64,000 bases of DNA from Halocaridina rubra (lineage: Eukaryota; Arthropoda; Malacostraca; Decapoda; Atyidae), in NCBI GenBank assembly GCA_037179515.1, contig JAXCGZ010009446.1, positions 202,501 to 266,500 on the forward strand. Direction: 5' to 3'. Every line of letters starts with the position of its first letter. Positions within the stretch are counted from its first letter, which is position 1. The notes beneath the pieces were generated by a model. It was not told where the DNA came from. It did no database searches and saw only the letters and a program-made list of their open reading frames with translations. A program made the position numbers and the translations under genes. Shown piece after piece: positions 51,200-63,614 of this stretch.

Positions 51200-51618
51200 T
51201 GTAAATTAGCATAATTATTGTTTGATATCAATTATTGCCTGTGTTTTTGGATTCTTTGATGGTTTTGTTTTAGTGTTTTATACCAACGAGTGTCAGACAG
51301 TATGATATTTCGCTATGTTTATACGACAAAGTGATAAGGATGACTTACGAGATGATGGGACTTGGGAGGCTATGCTGAAGGGGTAGGGTTTGATGGCAAT
51401 TTTGGTGGGAAGAGAGAAGGCAGACGTGTGATTACTGGGAAGCATTGTTGAATTCTCTCTTATGCTCTCCTGGCTTGAGTTGCTTTCTTTGGTTACTCAG
51501 GTCACTTGCTCATAGAGGACTCCAGAATTAGTGATTCCTATCTTTTATTCCTTGACCAGTTTGCAGGCTTAAGATTGAATTTTCTGTCCATTCAATTTTT
51601 TATTTTACAAGCTATCTA
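51200..51618 (+). repeat. 5' LTR of the relic element
   Basis: Begins tgtaaattagcataattatt. It shares with the 3' LTR the phrases 'accaacgagtgt', 'ggcaattttgg', 'gagagaaggcagac' and 'ctttggttactcaggtc', in that order. Confidence 0.8.
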
Positions 51619-51632
51619 GGCCATGGAATGTC

Positions 51633-51953
51633 ATGACAGTGAAGAATAAATTCCTTGCCGAGATGCTGAAATCATATGATGGGAGGGGAGATGTTGCTGA
51701 GTGGATAAAGAAGCCAAAATTAGTGGCAATATTGATGGATGATTTGGCTAGCTTTATGTCATTGTTTCTGGAAGCAGATGCATTAGCACCGTATCTGGAG
51801 ATGAGTGAAAGGGATCAATCAGATGTTGATAAAATCAAGGGTAGATTGAAAGAAGCTTTTGCACAGGGTATATTTGATGCTTTTGGAAGGCTTAAAAGGG
51901 TGAGGTGGTTAGGGAAACAAGTAGGCGTATTTGCTAATGAAATAAGAAGGTAA
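51633..51953 (+). pseudogene. Gag-like fragment of the relic LTR element
   Basis: 106 codons (LVAILMDDLASFMSLFLEAD, then LKEAFAQGIFDAFGRLKRVR), continuing in frame past the TAA at 51951 (AGLAGWTGEGLKSAV). Compatible with a retrotransposon capsid domain; no zinc knuckle is seen. Confidence 0.65.
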
Positions 51954-52358
51954 GCCGGATTAGCTGGGTGGACTGGAGAAGGCTTGAAGAGTGCTGTAGT
52001 GTTAGGGTTTGTGACTGAATTCCCAGAAAAAATATCAATTAATTTACTACAGATTAAGGATATTAAGTCAGCGGGTATGGATGATTTATTAGCTAGAGCT
52101 AGAGTCTTGACGATAAGAGGAGGTAAAGAGGTAGTGGCGGTAGCTAGTAAAGGATTGAATACAGTAGAAAAGTGGCAGATCTTGCGACACCAGCGTGATA
52201 TGCTAAGTGACAGAAAGTAAGAGATTCGTGTGTTCAGGGACAAGCAGACATCATCTACTCTCAATGTGGAATACTGGGACCTATAACTAATTGCTGTAAT
52301 CAGGGACACAAGCAAGGGGGTCTATTGCACCGGAGGCTATCCCCTGAGCCCAGTAAAG

Positions 52359-52844
52359 GTGCTTCCATGCATTTTTCCGGTGGTGGAAATTTTGGTAGGT
52401 GGAAGAGGGGCAAGAGCATTAGTGGGTTCCAGCTGTTCAATCATTGTGATGGCTGCCCAGTCAGCTGGAAAGTGTTATGAGGAAGAGGAAAGGAGTTTAT
52501 TGACTGTTCATAGAAGAAAAATTCGGTGTGAGGGTACCCTAGAAGTGGAGTTGATAGTGCAGAGCATCCAATTACAAGTTAGGGCTCTTGTTTTTAATTG
52601 GGTTATTGATGGCAGTGAGGTAGTACTGGAGATAGATGTGATCATTCAATTTGATGAAGTGACATTTATGAATGGAAGAGCGAAGTTTGGGAAGGGTGGA
52701 GTCTATTCAAGTGTTAAGAGGGAGGAGGCTCAGTGCACAGTGCCATTGGGAAAAAATGGGGGGATTGGCAAGGCAAATAAGGCTGTTTCAACAAAGTTTG
52801 TATGGTTGGAAGAGACAGCCTTGATAAGCGGGACTATTGTGTGA
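52359..52844 (+). pseudogene. Protease-like fragment of the relic LTR element
   Basis: Contains ARALVGSSCSIIV where an aspartic protease would have its D-S/T-G, and a second half WVIDGSEVVLEIDVI. The catalytic Asp is replaced by Gly, so it is inactive. Confidence 0.6.
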
Positions 52845-52999
52845 AGTACCCCCATTCACTTTGCCCAATCAAAGAGGAAGTTGATTCACATAAGGATGTG
52901 GTAAAGAACGGTATAGAAAAAGATGCTGCATCGTTGATAGTTGAGAACAAAGAATCTGTTGCGGTATTTGATGGTAAGAAGTGGGTCGTAGAGAAACCG

Positions 53000-53705
53000 C
53001 ATTGGTTGTTATGAGTATGCTGTACGAGATGAAGTGAAAGAAGTTTTCGACAAAGATGTGAAGTGGTAGATTGATGAGGGTATCTTAAAGCCTTGGGGAT
53101 AGGAGGTGGAGTCGGAGTGCTGATATGAATGGCACCAGTTCAGCTGACAAAAGATAAGGTTCAACCTGTGTTGAATTTTTGCGAGCTTAATGTAGACGTG
53201 AGATGCCATAATGGTGATGATTTCACTAAGGCATGTGCAAAAATACTAAGTGGTATGGCAGAAGATGAGTAGGGCCTCAACTGTCGTGGATTTAAAGTCA
53301 TCTATCTTTAAATTAATGTTGCAGAGAATTTATGGAAGTACCAGTAAGTGAAATATTGAGCAAAAACCTATTGTTTAACAAGGTTGGGTTTTGGGTTGTG
53401 TTCTGCACTCTGAAATATGACAATTATTTTCAAGACTGTCTTAAGGAAAGAGAAAGTTATAGAGGAGGCTACAAATTCATATACAGTATTAACAATAAAT
53501 TGGTGGATGAAACTGAGGTAGCATTGTATGGAGTACTAGAGCATTTGGTCAGGTTTGGGCTGGTTACTAAGCAACTAGAGCCAATGGATGGAAGGACAGT
53601 GTTAGGGGTGAAATTGGAGAGAAATGGAATGGGTGAGAATATGCTTAGAAGAGATAACGAGATTCTAGAAGTGAAGCAGAAAATTAGCAAGAGAGTGCGT
53701 TAATC
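53000..53705 (+). pseudogene. Reverse transcriptase fragments of the relic LTR element
   Basis: Short frames across 53020-53700 include DEGILKPWG, KDKVQPVLNFCELNVDVR and, later, a palm-to-thumb piece (EHLVRFGLVTKQLEPMDGRT). The catalytic YxDD region is lost or unrecognisable. Several stops (for example 53271 and 53344). Confidence 0.6.
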
Positions 53706-53826
53706 TGTGTGTGAAAAATAAGTGGGCAACTATTCTATTACAGGATGGCTTCGGGTGACTTGCAATTACATAAAAAGACAAGTATAAGGTATAAGCTGGG
53801 AGGATGAAATTGGAGGGGAAACAATA

Positions 53827-54376
53827 ATGATGATTTGGGATGTTGTAGATAGAGTAAAAAGTGAATACCCATTAAATGGGAGGTGGTATGCTCCAAAATT
53901 GGAGAGGATGGTTGTATGGGGTGATGCAAGTAGTTTAGCGACAGGTGTGATGTTAGATATGGATGGCTTTGTAGTTGAGGACGGAGCATGGCTGAGGAAA
54001 AAAGATGACTATAATCATATTAATGTGTCAGAGCTGCATTCTGTGTTAATTTAGCTTTAAGGTGGGTTTTTAGAGAGGTTGAGATTTAGGCTGGGTCAAC
54101 TCTGTTTTGACTGCTGAGAATAGTGTTCATACAGAGGGAGCCACAGAGATCATTGTAAAGTGTTGCCTTTTGATATTGAGGGAATACATCGATGAGACTG
54201 GGTTGAAGGTGAGCTTAGTCTTTGTGCCTTCAAGACAGAACAAGGCAGATGTCCTATCCAGGGTGAAGAAGAGTTTGCTTAGGATGCCCAATAAGAGGAA
54301 GAGAGAAGGCTGGAATATGTTATATGGGTTCTCCAGGTGTGAGGGAGTTGCATTAAATGCACCACATGGGGATTGA
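53827..54376 (+). pseudogene. RNase H-like fragments of the relic LTR element
   Basis: GDASSLATGVMLDMDG with YNHINVSELHSVL about 60 residues on gives the D..E pattern of RNase H. A TAG at about 54052 breaks it, and FVPSRQNKADVLSRVKK at about 54220-54270 is the final RNase H block. Confidence 0.65.
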
Positions 54377-54698
54377 TACGACACTGCTTGTGGTTAGAAA
54401 AATCGACCCTACAGTGACAAAGTATGAAGTTCAGGAAGTGGTAAAGAGTTGCATCCGGTGTCAATTTATAGACACTGCACTAAGACCACATAAAACTGGG
54501 GAAATTAGAGTGGAGAATGATTGGAAAAGATTGGCAATTGATGTGAATCATTATCAGCAACTGAGATATTTATCTATGGTATATTGTGGTCCTGGTCGAT
54601 TCACAATCTGGAGAGAGTTGAGGACAGAGACTGCGGAGGAGATTGTGATTGTGTTGAACGAGGTCTTTCTAGAGAGTGGTCCAGTGATGAGGTATTAA
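54357..54698 (+). pseudogene. Integrase N-terminal fragment of the relic LTR element
   Basis: HHMGIDTTL, then VVKSCIRCQFID, give the HHCC zinc-binding pattern. LAIDVNHYQQ follows, where the first catalytic Asp is expected. The later catalytic residues are not in frame. Confidence 0.6.
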
Positions 54699-55300
54699 TG
54701 GATAAGAGACTTCTTTCCTGTCACATGCTGTGAGGGATATGTTGAATAGATGGAGTATAAGTCCCATCTTCAGAGCAGTTTATGTACATAGTGGAAATGG
54801 ATTGTGGAGAGATACCATCAGATCATTAAGGCAATGGTAGAAAAAGACTTTTGTAACACCTGCAGAAGCAGTATTTTGGTATATGTCACTTAGGTCTGGA
54901 CAAGATGAGAAAACATAGAGCAGTATTTCAGCATAAGTGGTAATATCCTAGTGTAGTGCCAATGGTTGTTGAGAGGAGGAGGAAGAGTTCATGTGTATAA
55001 AAATGGCAGCTGAGGATTATGCAAAGTCTCCTTATGGTAAGTGCGCATCTCAGTGGAGAAGAGGGATTGTGAGGGATGTGCATTCTTAGAATAGCATTCC
55101 TGTCATCGGAATGTCGCAACACCTTTTGGACCTGCGGCAGAAGGTGGATGGTGAAGAAAGTGAGGTAGAAGAAGATGGTGAGGTACCACTACAACAATTG
55201 CAAAGAGAGGGACAGTTACTAGGGTGGATGAGAGATTATGTTATGCAGATTTTAGCGATGAAGATTAGACTGATCTTGAGATCAAGGGTGGGAGGTGTTT

Positions 55301-55655
55301 TGTAATTTAGCATAGTTATTGTTAGATGTCAATTATTGGCTGTCTTTTTGGATTATTTAATGTTTTGCTTTGGTACTGTATATCAACGAGTGTTGGGCAG
55401 TATTATCTGTCGTTATGCTTATATGAAAGAGTGGTAAGGATGAGGCATGTGGTGATGGGAGTGAGAAAGATATGTCGGTGTGGGGCATGAAGGCAATTTT
55501 GGCCCAAGAGAGAAGGCAGACATGTAATTATTGGGAAGTCATGTTGAATTCTATCCGATGTTTTCCTGGTTTGAGTTGGTTTCTTTGGTTACTCAGGTCG
55601 GTTTTTCTTCTTCAATGTGAACCCCAGTATTAGTGAATCCTATCTTCTTTTTCTT
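55301..55655 (+). repeat. 3' LTR of the relic element, left part
   Basis: Begins tgtaatttagcatagttatt and parallels the 5' LTR as far as 'cctatctt'. The match then stops and resumes at about 56440 (ttttatttctggaccagttt). Confidence 0.8.
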
Positions 55656-56440
55656 TGTAAGAGTCAAATAAATGGGGCAGAGTGAGGGGACTGGCAATCC
55701 CCTCCTCTGTATTTTCTTTTCCTAAGGAGTCAGAGTATTTTGCTCTAAATCAGCTGTTCCCATTATAAGGAGAAAATGGCCCATGTACAGGGAGTTCTCC
55801 TATAATGTCATTCCGAGTTACGACGTTTTGCTGTTACATCAGAGGCCAATAAATAATTAATAAATTATTAATAAATTAATTTTTCGACCTTCCTGGCTGG
55901 TGCAGTAAATTCAAACCATGTGCCTGAACAGTTTGTGAGCATGTGGACGACTGCACATTTATATGTTTATATATTTGGTTATATTGAAGGATGAGCTTAA
56001 AAATAACACACACACATAGCTGTAGCAGCACAACTGTATTCATATTTATCAAGTTAATGGCTTTATTTTTTCATTTGTTTATATATTTGGTTATATTGAA
56101 GGATTATATTGAATCTAAAGAAAATTTACTATTGATATTATTTATGTTACACGAGTCGAGGTAAGCAATAATGTACTGTACTGTAGTGCAATTTCACTAT
56201 TGATATAATTTACACAAGTAAAGGTAAGCAATAGTATTAAGTTGAGTTTTAGTATTTTTTTTTATCATAGATTAGGAACTTATATTATTTTCGTATATTT
56301 AAGTCATTTATTTTTAACATTGGTTGGGAGACCTAGGTTCGAAATTAGGGCTTTTCCATCTTACTTTGAAATCCGACTTATGTCATCTGTCTGGAACTGA
56401 ACCCTGACGATAAACAAGGACCCCCTGTATATATATATAG
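55656..56440. mobile_element. Insertion in the 3' LTR of the relic element
   Basis: About 790 bp of AT-rich DNA separates the two LTR parts. It contains the phrase gactggcaatcccctcctct, also found at 15986-16006 beside the LINE at 16080, so it is itself a dispersed repeat. No coding frame is seen. Confidence 0.65.
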
Positions 56441-57018
56441 ATCGATCTTTTATTTCTGGACCAGTTTGCAGGGTGAGTAGTGAAGTTTTTATCCTTTCAG
56501 TGTCATATTTTACAAATGGAATGAGGTCAGTGAGACTCTTTAGTAAGAGCTGTGATTTAAAAAAAAAAATAAAAAAAAATAAGGTGTGTAATGAGTTTGT
56601 GTGAAGCGAAGTAGTTTGAAGTAAAGTAGGTAACTGAAATTAGTCCTTAAAAGAAACTGATACATAGATGATTGTAGTTTGTATTTTATTTCATCTAATT
56701 TAATGTTTATGGTGTGCAAGTATAGTCTGAAGTCTCTAGCTTTCTCTTTTAGATGTATTTACAAGATTTTATGACACATTGCTTATATTGAGCATTCTGC
56801 TTTTATTGCATCTTCTTAAATGTGTGATTATTCTCATTTCTGTCCAGCTGCATATTATAATTGTTTTTTTTTATAGTTTTCTAATAGTTCAGTACGGCTT
56901 TTTTTTTTTGTATGGTTCCAGGATGGTAGTATATAGTGGTGTATGCCGCTATTATTTTGCACTCGTTTTCCTTTCTAAAAGTTCTCCCAATATCCTTGCG
57001 TTTCTTATACTGTCTTTA

Positions 57019-57178
57019 TTCAGGCAAAAACACATTATTATAAAACAGGAAAAGCCATCCCATCTCACAATTTCCTAAGACTGGTGCATTTACCTACAAT
57101 TAGGTAAATCCCCAGTCTTAGGAACTTGTGGAATGGGTTCGCTTTCCTGTTTAATAGTAGTGTATTTTTGCCCTCTCC
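57019..57178. repeat. Hairpin-forming inverted repeat in intron 6
   Basis: Arms of about 75 bp: left 57019-57095 (..caggcaaaaacacattatta.., ..cctaagactgg) and right 57098-57178 (ccagtcttagg.., ..tatttttgcc) pair with a few mismatches around the centre acaattaggt. It ends 47 bp before exon 7. No terminal target duplication was established. Confidence 0.8.
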
Positions 57179-57225
57179 TGCACTCAGGTGTCTTGTACTG
57201 TAGCCACTGCTTACTTCAATTTCAG

Positions 57226-57340
57226 GGATTACTGAAGCATTGGCCGAAGAGTTGCGCACAAACAGACGATCTGGTGTGTGCATCACTGCTGTTCACCCTT
57301 TTCTGATCTCCAACATAGATGATGTAAAACCAAACCTCAA
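57226..57340 (+). CDS. SDR gene exon 7 (substrate-loop region, residues 253-290)
   Basis: Acceptor CTTCAATTTCAG|GGATTA, donor CCTCAA|GTATGT, phase 1 in and phase 2 out. It encodes GITEALAEELRTNRR, then GVCITAVHPFLISNID. The helix after the YxxxK motif and the strand ending in the P-F-L-I loop that closes over cofactor and substrate are recognisable. The Thr often found after this proline in the family is not obvious here (LISNID). Confidence 0.92.
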
Positions 57341-59022
57341 GTATGTAAGCTTGTTCCATGGATAGTTTTCAATGAGCTACTAAATATTGGATTCATAACC
57401 TATATTTTCTTCTTACATATTGGTTTTCTCCCGCCAGTGTCAGAAAGGTCACCACACCTAAAGGAGAAAATCTGCACAACTTCAAAATTGAAACTCATGT
57501 CCATCTCTCTCATCATAACATTCGGTGACCATTAAATTTATGCATGTCACATATAGTGAACAAATTAGTCATTGGCGATTATATAAATCCTTCGGCAGTA
57601 CATATGTACGTATATTGGAAATTGCAAGATATTGCATTTCTCGGTAATTGCTAACTGATGTTTGTTGTTATCTCATTGCTGCTGAGTTACGTAGATTGTG
57701 CCAGCATTTGACTGAATTGTTGGGAATGATTTTGCCAAGATTATTACCTATATTCCGAGTTCCCAAGAAAATAAACCTCTCAACATTACTAAAATGAATA
57801 CATTTTTGGAGTCTTTCCTTCATATTAGAAGATTAATTTTACTGCTAAAGCATCACAACATATCTCCAGTTTGAAATTTCTTTTTATATAGCAGTTCAAA
57901 AAAGACAACTTTGACTTGTATAGGAAAAACATATGATTTCAAGGAATTTTTGTATATACTGTACTTATTATTGTAACTGATTTGTCTCAAACGATCCGTA
58001 TGTGTGCTAAGCTCTCATATATTATTTTTATAATTTGGACTTTTAACCTGAGATTTCAACTGAAAAGTATTGTTTCTGGGCACACATGAGTGTGCTCAGG
58101 TAATGGTCTTCAAAATGCTATTATTGTCACTGTAGTAATAGTGGTATTAAAAGTGCCAACATATCTTTATTAGGCTCAAGACTGCAATGCGTGTTATTGG
58201 GTAGCAATGTATTTCTATTAGAAACTCTACAATTAGAAGTCACAGTTTAAATCACTTTTTTGCAGGCTGTAAGAAAATACATTTGACTGTAAAAATAATA
58301 AATAATCAAAATTCAATAAGTGAGGAAAATTATAGTACTAATTGTATTCATAGCTTTAAAGAAAGAAATATCACTGAAACAAAACACCAACTCAATGGAG
58401 GGCGCTGCAATCAGTCTCCTTTTGCGCACAATAAGGAAAGTAATAACAGAAGACTACCCAGTAATAATGAAATCTACAGGATATGACAACATTGAATGAA
58501 AAGCGTGATATAATACATAACATTAGTCATTTTGATAGGGTCCCATTGGTAATTAATCAAGAAATGACTACCGTTTATTACTGCTGTAAATGGAAATATT
58601 AAGGAATTAAAGGGATATGATATACTAATATATTATATAATTGAGGTCATTATAATACACATCAGTCGATATATTGGGTGTCTGTCAAGCTTTAAAGTCC
58701 ATTAAAAACCCTGATATTAAAGAAGATGAGATTCATGTCAGAGATAAAATGCAATGATGAAAAGTATTATGCAACCTGCTATGATAAGCATCTGTAATTA
58801 ACATCAATTCTTTACAAAGTGACGGGGGATAAGTGGAGAAACCTGAGGACTAGGTATGGCATTAAGCATTTGCATGGCCTTGCTTAATATTACAGCTTGC
58901 CTTTATATGACTGTATGTATCATTTTTAAACAAAATGTCAAATCTCGTAGAGCTCACTAGAGACTACGAGTGTCCCAAAAGATGTAAGGAATAAATAATA
59001 TACCTATACTTTTGCTTTGCAG
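57341..59022. other. Intron 7
   Basis: AT-rich; no embedded gene seen. A faint family A LINE 3' region may lie at about 58220-58390 (the phrases 'cacagtttaaatcacttttt', 'gtaagaaaatac' and 'catagctttaaagaaag' echo the ORF2 C-terminus). Confidence 0.4.
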
Positions 59023-59148
59023 ATTCCCTTGGTTATTTGAGATTCTTGAGCCATCTGATGCTGCTTGCAGGATTATACGGGGTGTGAGAAGAAATGAAGA
59101 AGAAATTTTCTTGCCTGAGAAACTCAAGCCATTAATGGTCTTCTCCAA
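59023..59148 (+). CDS. SDR gene exon 8 (C-terminal region, residues 291-332)
   Basis: Acceptor CTTTTGCTTTGCAG|ATTCCC, donor CTCCAA|GTAAGC, phase 2 in and out. It encodes the SDR16C-type C-terminal block FPWLFEILEP, then AACRIIRGVRRNEEEIFLPE. This block resembles the family pattern of a helix with repeated R/E residues followed by a proline-containing amphipathic segment. Confidence 0.92.
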
Positions 59149-61071
59149 GTAAGCTATTCACAACCAAATGAAAAAAAAGATCATATGTAGCCATTGGATA
59201 TGAAACTCATTATTAAATGCCCATTACAGAATTATTGTTATCTTTACTTTTTTTAAATGGTGGAAAGGAATTGCTGTAGGAGAAGTTGTGAAGTCAGATG
59301 CTTCAATAACATGAGGATAAGAGTTTGAGATGTACGGGAGCAGGAAATTTGATTTGAAAGAGTGGAACTAATACGACTTAGCTAGTTGGACTTCTAAAAA
59401 GAATTAACAGCTATGAAAATGTGAAGAGGACGTGTGGGTAGGGTTTACCAGGTATTCAACAAAATTTTGCATAAAGAGGTTCTTAATATAATTGCGGAGG
59501 GTTGGTAAGGGAAGAGAATGGTTTGGGAGACAGGTTAGTTGAATGTTTAGACTCTTGAGGTACAATATTTTCTTTTTATAGCACACTTGAAAAACTTTCA
59601 GGAGAATGTACATTTACGTCACTCTCTTCTTTTCTGACTGCAGTGAGTGCATGTCACTTGGCCATTAGAGATTAAAAAGGGTATTGCCTATAACCCTCTT
59701 TCTTTGCATTTAGGTTTACCAAGCAATCCTTGTTTCCTCTTTTCCTTGCCACATGTTTATCAGTTATGCCCTAAATCTCTATCTCACCCAATATTATAGA
59801 ATCATCTAACTCGTCTTTTCATACCCTTTAAAAGTAACTAAGTATGTGAAAAGACTTCCTACCTACACTATTCATTTCAATATACATCTAACGACATTAT
59901 GAATTACTCCTTTACCTTGCTCCTGGTATGATTTGATTTTTTCCTTGCAAAACAACAAAAGAAATTGTGTATGTGATATATAAATAGTTTTAGTAGTCAT
60001 ATTAGTGCAGGGAAATGATCCTTTATGTTAAAATATTATTTTTATATTCAATTTTTGGTAAAACTATATCACTGCAGTTTTCTTTAATGGAAAATTTTAA
60101 AGGAAGATAGGGGAGGAATGAACCAGCAGTCCATCTGACCCAGTTTACTTGTATTATTGTTTTACTGAGGTAAGAAAAAATATGATGATAAGATTGTTGA
60201 AATGAAACCCTTTTGTCATAATTAATTGTCCTAGTTATGGTCTTTCTGCCAGATATGAGCCGTTAATTTGAAATAAATTCACTGGTGGTAGTGGTGGGAA
60301 AAGAATATCTCTCGTGTGCCCTACATGTCGTAATAATCAAGAAATAAGCAAATCCTTCGTGGTGTGGGTATATTATATCATCCTTGTGTACCCTGTGTTA
60401 CAGGTGACTAAAAAAATAAGGAAGTTGGGAATTGGTAAATTCTCCAAACTCGCAATTTCTTGCCACAGAATACCTGATAAAACAGTTGAAGTCATGCTGG
60501 GTATGAGGAAGTTCTGCTACCTAACTATTATATCATCCTGCTAACTATGGTGGCGTATAATATCATATGTCAGTCCTTTGTCGATGACTTTAATTATTTA
60601 GGCTGTCTCAATTAGGCATAAAACTTTTCGTGTTTTCCAGACTTCATCCTTTTGCCATTCTTCTTCAATAAATATTGCCTTCTCCTGCCATTCAGCAGGG
60701 TGGTTACAACCAAAGGAAAAAGTTAAATTTTCTACAATCGAAATAATACTTGTTTTCACCTTTCTAATTCAGATAAATTAACTCCTAGTAACACTAATGA
60801 CAGTGAACAAGATCAAGCCTTGAGCCTTGAGGTATGTCTTATTTTTTTCAACATCATTCCATATCCATATGATGCTAGTGCGTTGGCAAAAAATGAAACA
60901 AAGGAGGAGGAGGAGGAATAAATGTAGATTATTATTTATGTTCCAGCAACTTTTTTGCTATCCATCTCCTCGAAGGATAGCTACTGCAAAATTGTTTGGA
61001 TTTTGAAATGGCATAACCCTTTCTATGTATGAAACTTCTACTTTATTAGTAATACTTTATTATCTTTTCAG
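59149..61071. other. Intron 8
   Basis: AT-rich; no additional exon, RNA gene or clear mobile element seen. Confidence 0.5.
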
Positions 61072-61123
61072 GGTACTTCCAAGAAAGCTACGCAGGCTCT
61101 TTGGTGATTATATGGAAGCTTAA
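61072..61123 (+). CDS. SDR gene exon 9 (C-terminus and stop, residues 333-349)
   Basis: The acceptor is TTATCTTTTCAG|GGTACT. The phase-2 codon is completed to Lys333 and the exon reads VLPRKLRRLFGDYMEA, then TAA at 61121-61123. The LP-x-K pattern is typical of SDR16C C-termini. No alternative exon is needed between exon 8 and this one. Confidence 0.88.
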
Positions 61124-62000
61124 CCTTGCATCTGAATGTCTTTCATCCAAAAGTCACATTTTTCAGCTGTAATCTATTACTGCTTGACTTTTAGAAATCT
61201 TTATAGTTTTTAATATACCAAGAGTTAAGGAATAAGCTTACTCTTTAATTCAGTTATATAGATTTTGCTGAACAAATGTTAAGTGAAGTTTTACAGAAGA
61301 CAGGCTTAATGTATATAAACTTCTCTATCTTTGAGAAATTGGAAAACTTTTACAGCATAAGAAAATTCTTTGAAAAATGTAAAGCATAAAAGTCTTCATG
61401 AAGTCATCAGAGCACTCTGTTATGCACCACTCCAGGATCAAATTGTTCTTGAAATAATCTTAAATTAGAGCACATCAGTCATATACTCACAGATATAAAC
61501 CCTGAAATTGCTTCAAAGAACACATTTGGGAAATGCGCATAGAAAAAGGAAAGACTTTTCCCATGCTTTAAACCATCTCAGTCCCTATCCCATTTCTCTC
61601 ATTCTGTCTCCGAGCTCAACTTTATGATGACCTGTAAGGTGGATGGTGATAATGGGATGCTTACGAAACTGGAAAAGGGAGCTTTTTAATACATAAGTGT
61701 GTTTTTGTGGTTTCATTTAATGAATTTTGTAAAGCGTATTTTTAGCACTTATCTGATGAATGTTAAAAGTCCTACTACAATATGGTCTTTCTTTTCAACC
61801 ATCACTAGTTTCTTTAAGCGTACGCAAATGCATATGACTTCAAAAACATCAATGAATATCAATACGTGTTTGCTGACACAACCTATACGGCTGTGTGCAT
61901 CACACATTAAATTTCCACTATAGAACTGTCTATATTATTATATACAGACTTTGTGAGAAAATCAGCCAGCGGCTTATTTTATTTTAATTAAAGATGCATG
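61124..62000 (+). other. Probable 3' UTR and downstream flank of the SDR gene
   Basis: AT-rich DNA without convincing coding potential follows the stop codon. I see no AATAAA in it. Variant ATTAAA hexamers occur at 61906-61911 and 61987-61992 and could serve as polyadenylation signals. The true transcript end is not visible from sequence. Confidence 0.4.
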
Positions 62001-62524
62001 AATTGAATGTTAATAGGATATAAATCTTCCTCATATTGTAATAAGAAGTGAATTTCTTCAATGAGGATAACAGTGACAGAAATATCAAGGTGAAACACGC
62101 ATTTGTATCTTTCCAATCTCAAGCCTACATACGGTTAGCTACCCCTGTATTGTCTCTACTCATGAAGATACATATTTAGGATCTCTACTAAGCACTGAAC
62201 TAGCTCTAGTAAGGGTTTCAAACTTATATGGACTCTCGTGGTATGCAAGGATCTCACCTTTTTGTTACAGAGCCTGTGACGAGTAGAAGCAAGATGTCTC
62301 CTAAAATTCTTGCTTCAGTAAAGCAAAGGAAGGGCCACTAAGGAAATTATATTACTTGGAAGATGAAGGGTGAGGAACCATTCTCTTACCGATTACGAGA
62401 TTACATTGTGAAGTTTCCATGATGGGTGGTGAAGGCATAAGTATGTCTAAGTACATAACTTGGAACATCATCATCAAAGTTAAGCCTGTGTTGTAGTTAT
62501 TTTGCAAAAGAGGTTTTAAATGTC

Positions 62525-63250
62525 TTATATTACCAGCCTTAGTGGAGCCATATACAAACACTCCCCTACTTACGAACGAATTCTGTTCCGGACAGTCATT
62601 CATAAGTCGATATATTCGTAAGCTGATAAATAGTATGTACAGGGGATGAAAGATATATATATATATAGAGAGAGAGAAAAAAATAGAGAGAGCGAGTTGA
62701 CCATTAGATCTGGTATAACCCAAGCCAGAGAGAGAGAGAGAAATAGAGAGAGTGAGTTGACCATTAGATCTGGTATAACCCAAGCCCCTTTCCTTTTCTA
62801 GCTGTGTAAACAGTATGTGTATATTAAACACAGTCATACACATGCATATTTGAAAGCATTGGTAAGAAGTCACCTGAGCTTTCTCTCTTGCTATTATATC
62901 ATACATATTATTACAGCATTACTATAATTATTTTTATTTTTTAAATGTCATATTTTCAACCTTAGTGGTACCCTATACAGACGCTCCCCTACTTACGAAC
63001 AAGTTCCGTTCTAAACAGGCATTTGTGAGTTGATCTGTTCGTAAGCTGATATTTGGTATGTACAGGGGATGAGACAGATAGAGAGAGCGAGTTGACTGTT
63101 AGATATGGTATTATCCAAGGCCTTTTCCTTTTTAAGCTGTGTACACAATATGTATATATTAGACATACACATACACATATATGAAAGCATTGGTAAGAAG
63201 TCGCCTGAGTTCTCTCTCTCTCTTGTATCATACATATTATTAGTATTACT
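62525..63250. repeat. Two diverged direct copies of a repeat of roughly 300-420 bp
   Basis: Both units run through 'ccctacttacgaac', 'cgtaagctgat', 'gtatgtacaggggatga', 'gcgagttga', 'gaaagcattggtaagaagtc' and 'tatcatacatattatta', in the same order (62525-62940 and 62957-63250). Unit 1 also contains an inner duplication of a 67-bp piece ('gagttgaccattagatctgg', twice). Confidence 0.85.
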
Positions 63251-63305
63251 ATTATTATTATTACTGTTGCTGTGAGACACTGACCTACTGCCAATGCAAA
63301 GAACT

Positions 63306-63566
<261 letters not shown>

Positions 63567-63614
63567 TTTATTATTATTGTCATTGTTGTTGTTGTGAAAC
63601 GGTAGCACAAATAA

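Larger units (their letters stand above)
51200..56517 (+). mobile_element. Relic LTR retrotransposon (Gag-protease-RT-RNase H-integrase)
   Basis: A 5' LTR (51200 to about 51618) and a diverged 3' LTR (from 55301, interrupted, ending about 56517) bracket fragments of gag-pol in the gene's sense orientation. Internal frames in order: gag-like (VAILMDDLASFMSLFLEADA), protease-like (ALVGSSCSIIV), RT, RNase H-like (VVWGDASSLATGVMLDMDG), and integrase zinc-finger-like (HHMGIDTTL, then VVKSCIRCQF). Stops and shifts occur throughout. The LTRs differ at many positions, so the insertion is old. I cannot place the clade firmly. Confidence 0.82.

Noticed and set aside
55111..55305. Separate small acidic protein gene
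   Set aside because: It lies just inside the 3' LTR of the relic retroelement and is best read as the end of its degraded pol.
60314..60544. Additional SDR exon or independent small gene in intron 8
   Set aside because: No family similarity, poor splice-site context, and exon 8 joins exon 9 directly in the right phase.
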